Assembly: GCA_030447445.1 (NCBI GenBank)
Contig: JAUJOW010000001.1
Span: 338,163-402,162, forward strand
From: Acidimicrobiales bacterium
GTDB taxonomy: Bacteria; Actinomycetota; Acidimicrobiia; Acidimicrobiales; Iamiaceae
Direction: 5' to 3'
DNA length: 64,000 nucleotides
A model generated the notes under the pieces. The model did not search any database, had not been told where the DNA came from, and worked only from the letters and a program-made list of their open reading frames with translations. Shown piece by piece: positions 63,969 to 64,000 of the stretch (the first letter of the stretch is position 1; the number at the start of each line of letters is the position of its first letter). The position numbers and the translations under genes are program-made.

Positions 63969-64000
63969 CGGGAGCGGCGCTTGGGCCTCGGCGGCGAGGG
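63966..64000 (-). CDS. C-terminal end of an upstream gene (smc?)
   Basis: The minus strand reads ...LAAEAQAPLP and then TAG at 63968-63966. Only the last 10 residues are visible. In actinobacteria smc lies directly upstream of ftsY, so this may be the smc tail. Nothing else supports it. Confidence 0.25.
   Translation of the reverse strand, partial: LAAEAQAPLP

Overview
The window is a high-GC (about 70% by eye), densely packed bacterial chromosome segment. Almost every gene uses G/C-ending codons, GTG starts are common, stop/start overlaps (ATGA, GTGA) are the rule, and many genes have a -10-like hexamer 6-9 nt before the start codon in place of a Shine-Dalgarno sequence. Gene content (dapA-rnj-ftsK, rpsO-pnp-M16-dapB, proS/rimP-nusA-ylxR-infB, rpsB-tsf-pyrH-frr-cdsA-dxr-rseP-ispG, ffh-rpsP-khpA-rimM-trmD-rplS-DUF2469-yraN-yifB-dprA-xerC) points to an actinobacterium. 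I infer the class Acidimicrobiia from style only. I saw no rRNA, tRNA, CRISPR array, IS element or prophage.

Layout. 1-8194: a tightly overlapping minus-strand cluster of three glycosyltransferases, an ABC exporter, two aminoglycoside-phosphotransferase-fold kinases and the start of a PhoD-like phosphatase, probably for a cell-surface or secreted glycoconjugate. 8318-15725: ftsK, a divergent DUF2237 gene, an MFS carrier, RNase J, dapA and a winged-helix protein. 15814-19115: SURF1, two TetR regulators and a diiron ferritin-like protein, with a perfect inverted repeat between the regulators. 19385-23369: DedA, an SDR, dapB, a small Pro-rich protein and an M16 peptidase. 23429-36356: the transcription/translation superoperon rimP-nusA-ylxR-infB-(usp)-ylxP-rbfA-truB-ribF-(hydrolase)-rpsO-pnp, with pnp carrying about seven indels. 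36559-37971: proS. 38132-40043: an A/T-richer two-gene AAA ATPase plus TOPRIM-like module on the plus strand, the only clearly accessory piece. 40357-42190: alkB, a nitroreductase and a PGPGW membrane protein. 42194-63953: isoprenoid (ispG, dxr), site-2 protease, phospholipid (cdsA), ribosome and elongation factor, recombination (xerC, dprA, comM/yifB), and SRP/ribosome maturation genes. 63966-64000 is the tail of another gene, possibly smc.

How the genes work together: most of the window makes and matures ribosomes (S2, S15, S16, L19, RimP, RbfA, RimM, TrmD, TruB, YlxR/YlxP, IF2, EF-Ts, RRF), targets proteins to membranes (Ffh, FtsY), supplies envelope precursors (DapA/DapB, Dxr/IspG, CdsA) and resolves and segregates chromosomes (XerC, FtsK).

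The most unusual items are: a roughly 104-bp two-hairpin intergenic repeat present three times; the AAA/TOPRIM-like cassette; acidic Asp/Leu/Ala low-complexity extensions on both CdsA and the KH protein; a LytM-like protein lacking its zinc ligands; the cluster of frameshifts in pnp; and a widespread leaderless-promoter pattern.
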